A DNA stretch of 64,000 nucleotides from JACPDI01 sp035463475 (GCA_035463475.1 DATHTE010000136.1:1-64000); one strand, 5' to 3'; counted from the stretch's first letter, positions 1-9,007 are shown. The notes: generated by a model from the letters alone, not told the origin. Numbers and translations: made by a program.

Positions 1-90
1 CGCGCGGCCCGCGAGATGCGCGCGCAAGGAACGTTCACGTTCGCCGACGATGCCGTCACGTATGCGGATCTGAACGCGATGTTCGCGTGA
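1..90 (+). CDS. C-terminal end of an unidentified protein (partial)
   Basis: Only the last 29 codons lie in the window; the frame is open from the left edge and ends with TGA at 88-90. The visible tail, ending FADDAVTYADLNAMFA, is too short to assign a family. The stop sits 4 bases before the ATG of the following decarboxylase, so the two genes are probably co-transcribed. It could be the tail of a small enzyme, but nothing in the fragment shows which. Confidence 0.55.
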   Translation, partial: RAAREMRAQGTFTFADDAVTYADLNAMFA

Positions 91-94
91 GCGC

Positions 95-1525
95 ATGACT
101 GACCCCGCGAACCTGGAGCTGACCGGCGGCGAGATGCGCGAGCTCGCGGAGCTGACCCTCTCACGCGTGATCGCTCATCTCGAGAGCCTGCCCACGCAGC
201 CCGCCTCCGGGGACGTCCGGGCCGAAGCGCTTTGCAGGGAGATGCGCGAGGCCCCGCCGCTCACGCCCTCGCCACTCGGACCCCTCCTGGACGATCTGTT
301 CGAGAGATGGATTCCGCGTTCGTTCACCGCGCCCGGGCCGGGGTACCTCGCGTACATTCCGGGCGGAGGGCTGTTCCCCGCCGCGCTCGCGGACTTCATC
401 AGCAACGCCGTCAACCGCTTCACCGGCATCTGGCAGGCCGCCCCCGCGCTCGTGCAGCTCGAGGCGAACGCGCTTGACTGGCTGCGCCAGTGGATGGAGT
501 TTCCACAAGGGAGCCGCGGCCTGTTCACGACGGGCGGCTCGATGGCGAACTTCAACGCGATTCTGTGCGCGCGCGAACGGCTCGGGACCGACATCCGCTC
601 CGGCACGCTTTACACGTCGTCGCAGGTCCACCACTCCGTCCTCAAGTCCGCAAGGCTGGCCGGGATCTTCGGCGACCGCGTGCGCGAAATCGACGTGGAC
701 GACGACTTTCGACTGCGGCTCGATGCGCTCGAAACGGCGGTCGCTGACGACCGGGGCGCTGGCCTGCGGCCGTTCATGCTGGTCTCGACCGCCGGAACGA
801 CGAACACCGGCGCCGTCGATCCGCTGGACGCGTGCGGTGACTTCTGCCGCCGGGAAGGCCTGTGGCATCACGTGGACGGCGCCTACGGCGCGTTCTTCTA
901 TCTCGTTCCCGAGATGCGCGGACCGCTGCGGGGGCTGCCTGAGGCTGACTCGCTCACGCTCGATCCGCACAAGGGGCTGTTCCTGCCGTACGGCACCGGC
1001 GCGTTGCTCGTGCGCGACGGCCGGGCGCTGCGCGTCGCGCATGCCCTGCCGCACACGGCAGGGTACCTGCCAGACATGCCGGACGCCGACGAGTTCTACG
1101 ACCCCAGCTCGCATGGCCCGGATCTCTCGCGCGGCTTTCCGGGGCTGCGCGTCTGGCTGTGCGTCAAGCTGTTCGGCGAGGAGAAGCTGCGCGCCGCGAT
1201 CGCCGAGAAGCGCGCGCTCGCCGTCGAGGCCGCCGGCCGCCTCGAGCGCGTGCGCGGCCTTCGGATGATCGCGCGGCCGCAGCTGTCGCTGTTCGCGTTC
1301 TACGTGACCTGGCCGGGCGCGCGGCGAGACGAGGAGAACGCGGCGACGACGGAGTTGCTGGCGCGGGTCACCTCGCGCGGACGCGTAATGCTCACCGGGT
1401 GCACCGTGGACGGGCGCGTCCTGGCGCGCGTGTGCGTGCTCGGCTTCCGCACGCGTCAGGATCGCATCGACGCCTGCGTCGAAGACGTCACCGAGGTCAC
1501 CGAGGAGCTGCTCGCCGCGCGCTGA
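95..1525 (+). CDS. PLP-dependent group II amino-acid decarboxylase
   Basis: A 476-residue cytosolic enzyme of the aromatic-L-amino-acid / tyrosine / glutamate decarboxylase family (PLP fold type I), which removes the alpha-carboxyl of an amino acid. Visible hallmarks are the cofactor-stacking histidine in SSQVHHSVLKSARLAG (about H180), the PLP-N1 aspartate in HVDGAYG (about D261) and the Schiff-base lysine in LDPHKGLFLPYGTG (about K293). Length is normal for the family and nothing is missing. The substrate cannot be read from sequence; the HVDGAYGAFF context resembles bacterial aromatic amino-acid decarboxylases. The ATG follows the preceding stop by 4 bases, suggesting an operon with the gene at the left edge. 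Confidence 0.9.
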   Translation: MTDPANLELTGGEMRELAELTLSRVIAHLESLPTQPASGDVRAEALCREMREAPPLTPSPLGPLLDDLFERWIPRSFTAPGPGYLAYIPGGGLFPAALADFISNAVNRFTGIWQAAPALVQLEANALDWLRQWMEFPQGSRGLFTTGGSMANFNAILCARERLGTDIRSGTLYTSSQVHHSVLKSARLAGIFGDRVREIDVDDDFRLRLDALETAVADDRGAGLRPFMLVSTAGTTNTGAVDPLDACGDFCRREGLWHHVDGAYGAFFYLVPEMRGPLRGLPEADSLTLDPHKGLFLPYGTGALLVRDGRALRVAHALPHTAGYLPDMPDADEFYDPSSHGPDLSRGFPGLRVWLCVKLFGEEKLRAAIAEKRALAVEAAGRLERVRGLRMIARPQLSLFAFYVTWPGARRDEENAATTELLARVTSRGRVMLTGCTVDGRVLARVCVLGFRTRQDRIDACVEDVTEVTEELLAAR

Positions 1526-1536
1526 GACGCCGCGTG

Positions 1537-1911
1537 TCAGGCGTGGCGCGCGGGACCGGTCACCTCGCCCCGCCAGGCGAGCGCCAGGCCCGAGACCAGG
1601 GCGGCGACAAAGACCGCGTGGATCGCGTAGTCCACGCCGCTCCGCGGCCCGACGCCGATGGCAATCATGACGAGCCCGACGCAGGTCCCCAGCAGCGCGA
1701 ACGCTTGCACGGCAAGCGCCACACCACGGCTGACCCCGGGCGCCACAAGCGTCAGCAGCGCTCCAGCGAGGAGCACGGAGCCGATCACCGTTTCAGCAGT
1801 CGCGGCCTGCTGGTGCTCGTAACCACGAGCGAGCACTCCCGCGTGCAGGAGCGCGGCACTGTAGAACGCGGCCGCCTCGAACGACAGGATCCATCGGAGC
1901 ACAGGTGTCAT
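1537..1911 (-). CDS. Small four-helix membrane protein of unknown function
   Basis: About 124 residues and almost entirely hydrophobic: four predicted membrane helices (near residues 5-25, 40-60, 68-90 and 95-115) joined by short loops. I chose the internal ATG at 1911 over an upstream one (1971) because an AGAGGA ribosome site lies 6 bases before it and the upstream extension (HRERRHCDRAASYRR) does not look like a membrane-protein start. The layout resembles small DoxX-like or DUF membrane proteins, but no diagnostic motif was found. It is convergent with the decarboxylase and divergent from the OmpA-like gene. Confidence 0.6.
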   Translation of the reverse strand: MTPVLRWILSFEAAAFYSAALLHAGVLARGYEHQQAATAETVIGSVLLAGALLTLVAPGVSRGVALAVQAFALLGTCVGLVMIAIGVGPRSGVDYAIHAVFVAALVSGLALAWRGEVTGPARHA

Positions 1912-2103
1912 CTCGCATCCTCTTCTATAAGACGCGGCGCGGTCGCAGTGTCGTCGTTCGCGGTGCTTCATTGGACTGAGACGTGTCCCCCATCGCGTTC
2001 GTTTCGCGCGCGTCGCGTGCTCCGGATGAGGTTGCTGTACACTAGAGGAACTCCCCCAGCAAACGACGCGGCCGCGGGCACTCGGATCTCAGGAGGTCAT
2101 TCC

Positions 2104-2940
2104 GTGCCAAAGAACGCGTACATCGTGTCTTTCGTCCTGGCGGTGTCACTGCTTCCGGCCGCCGCCGCCGCGCAGCAGCAGGACGCGAAGGGGTGCAAGG
2201 ACCACCCGCTCTTTACCAGGATGCAGGGCTACTGGATTCGCGGCTGCGTCGAGAAGCAGTACGACGAGCGGGCCTTCGAGGTGGGCGAAGGCAAGAAGGA
2301 AACCATCGGAGGGCGGAGCTGGACCGCGCGCTATCTGCCGCAGTCCAACCTGCAGGCGAAGGCGAGCGACCTACAGATCCTCCGGAACTTCGAGAACGCG
2401 GTGAAGGCGCTCGGCGGGAGCGTGCTCGCAAGCCCGAAGAGCCGCAGGACTATGAAGGTCGCGAAGGACGGAAAGGAGTTCTGGATCGACCTCGTGGCCG
2501 ACTGGACGGGCAGCTACGGGTTGACGATCATCGAGCGTGAGGAGATGGCGCAGGACGTCGCCGCCAACGCCGAGGTCTTCTCGAACGACCTGAAGAACAC
2601 CGGGCGCGCCGCGGTGTACGGCATCTACTTCGATACGGGCAAGTCCGAGGTCAAGCCGGAGTCGGCCGGTGCGATTGAAGAGATCGCGAAGATGTTGAAG
2701 ACTGACCCCGCGCTCGAGATCTACGTCGTCGGCCACACGGACAACGTGGGAGTGCTGGAGAGCAACATGCGGCTGTCGCAGGCAAGGGCCGAGGCGGTCG
2801 TCCAGGCGCTCGTCGGCACGCATGCGATTCCCGCCTCGCGGCTGAAGGCGTTCGGCAGCGGGCCGTATTCGCCGGTCGCGTCGAACGACGCCGAGGAAGG
2901 ACGAGCGAAGAACCGCCGCGTGGAGCTCGTGAAGCAGTGA
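2104..2940 (+). CDS. OmpA-family outer-membrane / peptidoglycan-binding protein
   Basis: A 278-residue exported protein. A signal peptide occupies residues 1-23 (cleavage near AAAAAQQQ). A central region (about 28-160) contains NFENAVKALGG and resembles the N-terminal part of DUF4892/OmpA-type proteins. A C-terminal OmpA domain (about 168-278) carries FDTGKSEVKPES, VGHTDNVG and the NRRVEL ending, the peptidoglycan-contacting signatures of the family. It probably links the outer membrane to the cell wall. The start is a GTG at 2104, preceded by a strong AGGAGGT site (2090-2096); frames reaching further upstream lack a signal peptide. It stands alone between opposed genes. Confidence 0.88.
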   Translation: MPKNAYIVSFVLAVSLLPAAAAAQQQDAKGCKDHPLFTRMQGYWIRGCVEKQYDERAFEVGEGKKETIGGRSWTARYLPQSNLQAKASDLQILRNFENAVKALGGSVLASPKSRRTMKVAKDGKEFWIDLVADWTGSYGLTIIEREEMAQDVAANAEVFSNDLKNTGRAAVYGIYFDTGKSEVKPESAGAIEEIAKMLKTDPALEIYVVGHTDNVGVLESNMRLSQARAEAVVQALVGTHAIPASRLKAFGSGPYSPVASNDAEEGRAKNRRVELVKQ

Positions 2941-2987
2941 CGCACGGGCGCGGGACTGTGTGAGCTCGAACGGCGAGAGGCGCGTCG

Positions 2988-3444
2988 CTACTCGGCCTCG
3001 GGCACCTCGATCACGACGAACCCTTCTTTGCGTGCAGCGGCGGCAAGCCGATCGTCCAGCGTGACCACCTCGAGCGCTGACGGCTGCCGTTCCGCCGCAA
3101 CGAACGCCGCGGCGAGCTGCAGGGCATCGGCCGCGCGCATCGAGTGGACCCGCAGGAACCGAACCGCGGCTTCACGCACCGAGTCGCTCGGATCGACCTC
3201 GTGCCACCCGTTCGCGAGGCGCTTCAACCGATCGAACGCTCGAATCGCGCCTGGTTCCGCGAGCGTGCCTTCCGCACTCCAGGCGCGCCACCGCCGACGC
3301 GCACTCCGCTTCGGTCGCCCACCACACCAGCATGGCGGGATCCTTCGCGGCGAGCGACTGCACGGCAGCCGTCGTGGGTTCCGCCATGATGAGGGGGACG
3401 ATCGCGGACGCGTCCCACTTATAAACACGCTTTCGCCGCCTCAA
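2988..3444 (-). pseudogene. vapC: VapC-type PIN-domain toxin, frameshifted
   Basis: PIN-domain RNase toxin broken by a frameshift. The N-terminal half (KWDASAIVPLIMAEP, with the first acidic residue of the active site) is in one minus-strand frame. The C-terminal half (MRAADALQLAAAFVAAE and VVTLDDRLAAAARKEG, typical PIN motifs with the later acidic residues) is in another. The switch lies near 3275-3285 and would be repaired by removing one base. A TTG at 3444 preceded by GGAAGG is the best start, and it overlaps the stop of an antitoxin-like tail by four bases (TTGA). The break could be a true mutation or a sequencing error. Confidence 0.7.
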
Positions 3445-3540
3445 CCGACGCCTTCCGGCTCGGCATGCCGGAGCTCCGCCACCGGGGCGCCACGGCGCGC
3501 CCACTCCGCGCGTCCAAGTTGAGAGCACGATGTTACGGGT
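3441..3540 (-). pseudogene. C-terminal remnant of a Phd/VapB-like antitoxin
   Basis: In the frame just upstream of the VapC-like gene, the minus strand encodes a short tail, ARRGAPVAELRHAEPEGVG, ending in TGA at 3443-3441. An RRGxPVAxL segment is typical of the end of Phd/YefM-type antitoxins, and the stop overlaps the toxin TTG start, as in intact toxin-antitoxin operons. No antitoxin N-terminal domain or start codon can be seen upstream, so this looks like a 5-prime-truncated or frameshifted relic. The assignment rests on a short match by eye and is tentative. Confidence 0.35.
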
Positions 3541-3573
3541 GGAGGCGTGCCAGCGGGCACCTACCAGCCCCGG

Positions 3574-3966
3574 TCAGCGCCGGCCCTGAGTTCGGCGCTT
3601 GCGTGAAGCCGGCCTGGCGGTCCGGCGGCGGGGCCCCGTTGACGGGCGTTGACGGGGCTTCGCCGCCACGTTCTGCCAGGCCAGCAGGAGGGCTCCGCGC
3701 GCGGTAGCCCTGTCCGCCGCCGCGAGACGGATCATCGTCCACCCCTGGCGGCCCCAGGCGCCGCTCGCGGCAGTGAACAGCTTCGGGTGCGTGCGCATCA
3801 GCTCCTGCTGTTCGTCAGGCGAGAGCTTGAGGGCGCCGGATCGCTCGTCCGCGCGCAGGGTCGCGAAGATCCTGCCGTTCGCGCGGAAATCAGGATGTCC
3901 CATGTGCGCCTGTTCGGTTGCGCCGGGCACGCTGAGCGCGATCTCCCGGAAGTCGTCAGCGGTCAT
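3574..3966 (-). CDS. YjbR/MmcQ-family protein
   Basis: About 130 residues starting MTADDFREIALSVPGA, the usual opening of the YjbR/MmcQ (DUF419) family, small cytosolic proteins with a CyaY-like or DNA-binding-like fold. Further family features are the FRANGRIFATL strand, the KLSPDEQQELMRTHP helix and the GAWGRQGWTMIRL segment. I chose ATG 3966 because the family begins there; an upstream ATG at 4011 adds 15 unrelated residues. The last 27 residues are an Arg/Lys-rich tail encoded over a GC-rich inverted repeat (about 3622-3666). Molecular function of the family is unknown. Confidence 0.8.
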   Translation of the reverse strand: MTADDFREIALSVPGATEQAHMGHPDFRANGRIFATLRADERSGALKLSPDEQQELMRTHPKLFTAASGAWGRQGWTMIRLAAADRATARGALLLAWQNVAAKPRQRPSTGPRRRTARPASRKRRTQGRR

Positions 3967-4079
3967 ACGCGTCACGTGCGGCTCATTGTGCCACGAGACG
4001 CTTCGCGTCATCTCTTGACGACGACAGCTTCGACGGGCAGGCGGACGGCCCGCAGACGACTGACGACTGACGAGCCCAC

Positions 4080-4108
4080 AAAAAAAGGCGGCCCCCGTAG
4101 GGACCGCC
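4080..4108 (-). terminator. Rho-independent terminator of the TonB receptor gene
   Basis: Read on the minus strand, a 9-bp stem (GGCGGTCCC with GGGGCCGCC, one mismatch) with a 4-nt loop is followed by seven T residues. It lies about 25 bases past the stop of the TonB-dependent receptor, as expected for its intrinsic terminator. Confidence 0.85.
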
Positions 4109-4132
4109 CTCTCGTGCCGTGAGACCGCTCTC

Positions 4133-7100
4133 CTAGAACGTGAACTGGATGCCGGAGAACACGTAGCGGCCGAGGTGATCGTACGTGCCGTAATAGCCCG
4201 GCCCGTAGTCGTTGTCCGACATACCTGGAGCGAGCGGAGGTTCCTTGTCGAACACGTTGTTCACGCCGAACATCAACCGGTAGTTCTTCACCAGTTGGTA
4301 GCTCACCGCCAGATCGAGATAGTGGTAGGCGTCGAACTTGTAGACGTCGTTCTGCTCCAGCAGAGCGATGTTACTCGGCTCGCCAATGGCATCGTTGGGG
4401 CTCCCATCATCGTTGGTGACGGGACCGACCATGCGCCATCCGGCAGAAATCGAGGTGTTGAAACCGGGCTGCCACGTCACGCGAGCGAAATGGCGCCAGT
4501 TGGGCTTGGGAATCCCGCACTGGTTGCCGAAGTAACCCACGCAATCGTAGGCGAACAGGCCCGTGTCAATCTTCGAGTTCTGCAGGTAGCTTCCCATGAG
4601 GCTGACGGTGAACGACCCTGCGCCCCCTGCCGAAAACGAATAGTTGGCGTTCACGTCGAGACCTTGCGCTTCTCGTTTGCCGATGTTTACATTGGTCGTG
4701 ATCGTGTACGCGTCCGGCGTGAGCCACAACGTGTAGAACCTGTCGCGGTGGATCAGGCCGCAGAGCGTCGGATTGCCCGTCGCGGCACACTGATTCTGGA
4801 TATCCTCCGGACCAAACGAGCCGATAGTGTCCTCGATCTTGATGTTGTAGAAGTCAAGGGCGGCCGTAAAGCCAGGCAGTTTCTGCGGTGTGATAACCAG
4901 TCCGACGGTGAACGTGTCGGCGACCTCGGGATTCAGCCTCGGGTTGCCGCCGCCCCAGGTGTTGTACTGGTCAGCCGGATTCGAGAGGACCCGACCGTAG
5001 AAGGACGTTGGGACGCCCAATAGCTCGCACTGGGCCTGAGTCGCCGAGGGGGACGAGCCTGCACAGATGTCTTCGCTGCCGCCCAAGCCGAGCTGTTGCG
5101 GAGTGAAGAGCTCATTCACGTTCGGCGAGCGGGTCGCACGGTTGAAGCCCCCGCGGAGCTTCAGATCGTTGACGGGCGACCACGAGCCCATGAATTTGTA
5201 CGTGGGCCACCCCCCCGTGCTGCTGTAGTCCGAGTAGCGGTAGCCAAGCTCGAGGCTCAGATCCTTGAACCCGGGAGCCTCCTGCACGAGAGGAACAAGT
5301 CCCTCGGCGAAGAACTCGTTGACATCGTAATCCCCCTCGACCGGCCCGATGGGACCGCCCTGGCCCGCACCGATGCCGAGCCTGTACGCGAGGTCGGGAT
5401 TGAGGAACAGCTTCTCGTGCCGGTACTGGCCGCCGAACGCGACGCTGATGCCCTCGACGGCGCTCGGGAACACGACTCCGTAGTCCTTGAAATCAGCGGT
5501 GAGCGTTCCACTCACAACCCGCGTCCTCGTGCCGGAGTCCAGAATCAACGGCAGCTGGAGGTAGTCCAGCGCACCCTGGGTCACGCCGCCCATCGTGAAG
5601 ATGTTCCACGGCACACAGCCTTCATTCCCCGAACGGCACTCCCAGCTGGCCGGATTCCCCGCGTCGCCGTCGACGATCAGCGCGTCCTGGATTCTCTGCG
5701 AGTTGAAGTCGTTGGCGTACGACTGCGGCGAGTGCATTTCAGCCTGCAGGCCGTAGATGTCGTAGGTCCAGAGATTGTTGATTTCCCCCTTCATGCCGAA
5801 CGAGTAGCGGAGGGCGGTGTGGCTGATCTGGGCAATGCGGCCGCCACCCTCGACGTTGCGCCTCCCGATGATGACGGTCGCAATGTCATCCGGACCGTAT
5901 CCCATGTCGGTGCAGAGGAGCTTGCGCTGCTGGGCGCTCAGCATCGGGTTGTCGCAGTTGAGTTCGCTCGTGCTGAAGAAATTTCCCGACGGCGCAATCT
6001 GCGCGTCGGTGTAGTCGTCCATCAGCATCACTTCAGCGTAGCCCGTCGCCCTCCTGTTCCACTCGTAGGTCAGGAAACCGCCGGCGGTCCATTTCTTATC
6101 GGGGCGTTGCATGAAGTTGGCGGGCGCGTAGTTGTAGACGTCGTTCGCCGTGCGCGGTCTCAGCTGGTTCCCGCCAGGGGAGTTCCGGTCCAGTACGTAG
6201 TCCGCGTCCGACTCGCCGTCCGCTGAAACCACGATGAACCGTCCATCCTGCCACGTGCTCGAACCGCTGCAGCTGGGGCCGGCCGAGCCCAGTCCAGGCG
6301 AGCAGTTGGTGTAGTCGCGCGCATCTTTCGTAATCGCGGGCGTGTCGCGGTAATCGAGATACGCGGCCGCGTGGCCCCTCCGGTCGGCAAACCTGCCGCC
6401 GAGCGCCACGTTGAAGCTGGCGGGTGCCCTGTTCCAGGTGCTACCCGCCGGGTACTCGAACGCCTTCGCCTTGTTCATCGACGCTGCCACGTCATTGCGG
6501 TTGTTGTGCTGGAAGGCGCCCCATTGCACACCGCCTCTCACGCCCTGGAAGTCCCGGTCAAGCACGAAGTTGACGACGCCGGCCACGGCGTCCGCGCCGT
6601 AGACCGACGACGCCCCGCCGGTGAGCACGTCGACCCGCTTCACCAGCGCCGACGGGATGAAGTTCAGGTCGGGAGCCGTCTCGAACGCATCGCCGGCCGA
6701 CATCCGGCGCCCGTCGATCAGGACGAGCGTGCGGTCCGTTCCAAGGTCCCGCAGGTCCACCGTCGCGGTGCCGGACGCGCCGTTGGCGATGGTGGAGTTC
6801 TGCGCAGCGAAGACCTGCGGCAGGCTGGTGAGGAGATCTTCGACGCGGTTCAACCCTCGATACTGAATCGCTTCAACGTCAAGGGCAGTTACCGGACTCA
6901 TCCCTTCCAGTGCCGGGCGAGGAATCAGCGTGCCGGTCACCTGGACGACTTCTTCCACGCCGCTGACGGCCAGCGTCGTTTCGAGGTTCACCGGTTCCGC
7001 CGCGACGACGACTTTGCGTGTCTGCTTGGCGAGCCCCGCAAGCTCGAAGCTGAGTTCGTAGGATCCCGGCGCTACGTTTTCGAAGACGTACCGCCCCTGT

Positions 7101-7300
7101 GCATCGGTCACCGTCGAGGTGACCTGGCCCCCCTCACCCGTGAGAGTGACCGCGACCCCGGGCACCACGGCGGAAGTCTCGTCGGTGACGACACCCGAGA
7201 CGCGGACCCCTCCGGCCTGGGCTGCCGCGATCGCTGGCAGCGCAAGGACCATGAGGGCGGCCATGAGCCATGCCATTCTCCTCATTCGCATCCTCCGCAC
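4133..7300 (-). CDS. TonB-dependent outer-membrane receptor with carboxypeptidase-regulatory-like N-terminus
   Basis: A 1055-residue outer-membrane receptor. A signal peptide (1-27, ending AIAAAQ) is followed by a carboxypeptidase-regulatory-like beta domain (about 30-110, GVVTDETSAVVPGVAVTL). The plug (about 120-255) contains LVLIDGRRMSAGD and VDVLTGGASSVYGADAVAG. The long 22-strand barrel ends in GRYVFSGIQFTF, with the terminal phenylalanine used by the Bam machinery. The plug resembles the large TonB receptors of Caulobacter, Xanthomonas and Acidobacteria that import sugars, peptides or other organics, but the substrate is not evident. No TonB, ExbB or SusD-like gene is adjacent. The start is ambiguous among clustered ATGs (7300, 7291, 7285). 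Confidence 0.93.
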   Translation of the reverse strand: MRRMRMRRMAWLMAALMVLALPAIAAAQAGGVRVSGVVTDETSAVVPGVAVTLTGEGGQVTSTVTDAQGRYVFENVAPGSYELSFELAGLAKQTRKVVVAAEPVNLETTLAVSGVEEVVQVTGTLIPRPALEGMSPVTALDVEAIQYRGLNRVEDLLTSLPQVFAAQNSTIANGASGTATVDLRDLGTDRTLVLIDGRRMSAGDAFETAPDLNFIPSALVKRVDVLTGGASSVYGADAVAGVVNFVLDRDFQGVRGGVQWGAFQHNNRNDVAASMNKAKAFEYPAGSTWNRAPASFNVALGGRFADRRGHAAAYLDYRDTPAITKDARDYTNCSPGLGSAGPSCSGSSTWQDGRFIVVSADGESDADYVLDRNSPGGNQLRPRTANDVYNYAPANFMQRPDKKWTAGGFLTYEWNRRATGYAEVMLMDDYTDAQIAPSGNFFSTSELNCDNPMLSAQQRKLLCTDMGYGPDDIATVIIGRRNVEGGGRIAQISHTALRYSFGMKGEINNLWTYDIYGLQAEMHSPQSYANDFNSQRIQDALIVDGDAGNPASWECRSGNEGCVPWNIFTMGGVTQGALDYLQLPLILDSGTRTRVVSGTLTADFKDYGVVFPSAVEGISVAFGGQYRHEKLFLNPDLAYRLGIGAGQGGPIGPVEGDYDVNEFFAEGLVPLVQEAPGFKDLSLELGYRYSDYSSTGGWPTYKFMGSWSPVNDLKLRGGFNRATRSPNVNELFTPQQLGLGGSEDICAGSSPSATQAQCELLGVPTSFYGRVLSNPADQYNTWGGGNPRLNPEVADTFTVGLVITPQKLPGFTAALDFYNIKIEDTIGSFGPEDIQNQCAATGNPTLCGLIHRDRFYTLWLTPDAYTITTNVNIGKREAQGLDVNANYSFSAGGAGSFTVSLMGSYLQNSKIDTGLFAYDCVGYFGNQCGIPKPNWRHFARVTWQPGFNTSISAGWRMVGPVTNDDGSPNDAIGEPSNIALLEQNDVYKFDAYHYLDLAVSYQLVKNYRLMFGVNNVFDKEPPLAPGMSDNDYGPGYYGTYDHLGRYVFSGIQFTF

Positions 7301-7744
7301 CGGTCCCTAGCCTCGGGCCCGGCGAATAGATGAATCGAGTTGGACTGGAAACTCCTCATCGTACGCAGGGACTATGCCAGAGCTTGCCGGATCGAGCGTG
7401 TTGCTAAGAGTGACAAATTCAACAATCTCAAAGAGTTACGGGATGGATCGAGTGCCGGAATTCCGTCAGCGCGTCGAGCCTCCTGGATTCCACGGTGTTG
7501 GATCCGGAAGGTTGAATTAGTGCAAGGCCCAAGGCCAAATGCCGAATGCCGAATGCGGAAGGGGGAATGCCCAAAGCGAGAAACGAAGGCAGGAGACAGA
7601 AGGCGGAATCCCGACACCGCATGGCGCGGGCTCCAGCCCGCTGGCTCTACCTTCTACCTTCTACCTTCTACCTTCTACCTTCTACCTTCTACCTTCTGCC
7701 TTCTGCCTTCTGCCTTCTACCTTCTACCTTCTACCTTCTACTGA
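7301..7744. other. Intergenic spacer with short tandem repeats
   Basis: This 444-bp gap separates the TonB receptor start from the end of the TPR gene, both on the minus strand. It contains degenerate GAATGCC-type repeats (about 7536-7572) and a perfect heptamer array (7651-7741). I see no convincing coding frame: frames crossing the repeats translate into low-complexity strings. The TonB receptor promoter should lie in the 7300-7530 part, but no clear consensus was recognised. Confidence 0.6.
7651..7741. repeat. Heptanucleotide tandem repeat, 13 copies
   Basis: Thirteen consecutive 7-bp units: six CTTCTAC, then three CTTCTGC, then four CTTCTAC, with no interruption. A partial CTAC unit precedes the array. 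It begins 3 bases beyond the stop codon of the TPR gene (7745-7747) and stays outside coding sequence. Identical tandem units with a block of three variant copies suggest slippage and internal duplication. Confidence 0.97.
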
Positions 7745-9007
7745 TCAGGAGTTCGTCAGCTGCTTCAGGATCTCGCGCGCGGTTGCGGCTTCCTGGCTGT
7801 TCGGCGCGAGCGAGACGAACTTCTCGAGATGTCGCCGGGCCGAGGCCGCGTCTCCCTCGTTCACGTACAGCATGCCGAGGTAGTAGTGGACCAGCGGCTG
7901 GTTCGGATCGAACTGGAGGACTTTGACGAACCGGTCCTTTGCGCGGATCGTGTCGTTCGCGTCGTAGGCTTCGAACGCGAGCTGCAGGAGGCCCTTGGTT
8001 GCCACCACGGGCTCCACCGCCGCCAGTCCGATCAGCGACTCGAACAGCCGGTCCTTGTCGCCAAGCGTCAGGCACGCGTTGTAGCGAAGGCGAATGGCCT
8101 GCTCGTTGTTTGGATTGCCCTTCAACACCGTCTCCGCGGCGGTGGCTGCCTCCGCCGCGCGTCCGATCTTCAAGCCTGACGTCGCGAGGCCCAGGAGCGC
8201 TGGCTCCAGATTCGGATCGATCTTGACGGCGTCCTGGAACTTGGCGAAGGCGCCGGCAGCATCGCCGGTCTTCATGAGCGCGACAGCCTCGTTGTGGATC
8301 TTCTTCGCCTCTTCCGCGAGGCGGCCGACGCTCTCCAGTTCTTTTTGCGCCTCCGCAGCCTTGGCGTCATCTTTGAGGTTGCGATAGGCCTGCCACCGCG
8401 CCAGGAGGACGGCCTCGTCCTTGAGGCCGAGAGCTATCGCCTTCTCGGCCGCCTCCGCCGCCTCTTGATTGTTGCCCGTCTGGACCTGCACGGCGCTCAG
8501 GGCCGCCCACGCGCGGGCTAGTTTCGGATCGTGCTGAACGGCCTCCTTGAACTTCGCCTCGGCGGCCGCGTAATTCTTCAATCTGACTTCGCTGACGCCG
8601 AAGTTGTAGGCGATGACCGCCGGCGCCGACGTCGAGGCGGGCGCGCCGCCGCCGGCCAGAACCGGCTCTCCTGGCACCATCGTCCACTCGAAGCGCTCGG
8701 TGCCCTCGAGCGACCACTCCTGGTCGACTTCAAGGGTCTGGTAGCCGGCCTTGATGAATCGATAGTGGTACGTCACGCCGAGGTCGCGGAAGTCGATGAT
8801 AAAGGCGCCCCTCTTGTCGGTCTCGCGCTCTTCTTTGAAGCGCGGCACGTGCGGAGAGGTCACGGTCACGGCGACGTCCTGAATCGGCTTGCCGTTGGGA
8901 TCGACCACCTTGCCAATAAGACGTCCTCTCCGTTGCGCCAGGGCCAGCCCGGGGATCGCCAGGAAGACAATCAGAAGAAACGCCGTTGTGCGCTGCCGGG
9001 TGCGCAT
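7745..9007 (-). CDS. Exported TPR protein with carboxypeptidase-regulatory-like domain
   Basis: 420 residues. A signal peptide (1-24, ending GLALAQ) is followed by a carboxypeptidase-regulatory-like beta sandwich (about 28-110, GKVVDPNGKPIQDVAVTV) and a low-complexity Ala/Pro linker. A run of tetratricopeptide repeats (about 130-415) includes AAEAKFKEAVQHDPKLARAW and VHYYLGMLYVNEGDAASARR. It is probably a periplasmic or outer-membrane scaffold for protein-protein contacts. GAGGTG lies 6 bases before the ATG. It is on the same strand as the TonB receptor, but the 444-bp repeat-bearing spacer argues for separate transcription. Confidence 0.8.
   Translation of the reverse strand: MRTRQRTTAFLLIVFLAIPGLALAQRRGRLIGKVVDPNGKPIQDVAVTVTSPHVPRFKEERETDKRGAFIIDFRDLGVTYHYRFIKAGYQTLEVDQEWSLEGTERFEWTMVPGEPVLAGGGAPASTSAPAVIAYNFGVSEVRLKNYAAAEAKFKEAVQHDPKLARAWAALSAVQVQTGNNQEAAEAAEKAIALGLKDEAVLLARWQAYRNLKDDAKAAEAQKELESVGRLAEEAKKIHNEAVALMKTGDAAGAFAKFQDAVKIDPNLEPALLGLATSGLKIGRAAEAATAAETVLKGNPNNEQAIRLRYNACLTLGDKDRLFESLIGLAAVEPVVATKGLLQLAFEAYDANDTIRAKDRFVKVLQFDPNQPLVHYYLGMLYVNEGDAASARRHLEKFVSLAPNSQEAATAREILKQLTNS

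Noticed and set aside
3622..3666. GC-rich inverted repeat (GGCGGCGGGGCCCCG / CGGGGCTTCGCCGCC) considered as mobile-element end
   Set aside because: It lies inside the 3-prime end of the YjbR gene, encodes the basic tail, and has no partner copy or duplication in the window.
7651..7741. Heptamer array considered as a CRISPR
   Set aside because: Units are 7 bp and contiguous, without spacers; no cas gene nearby.
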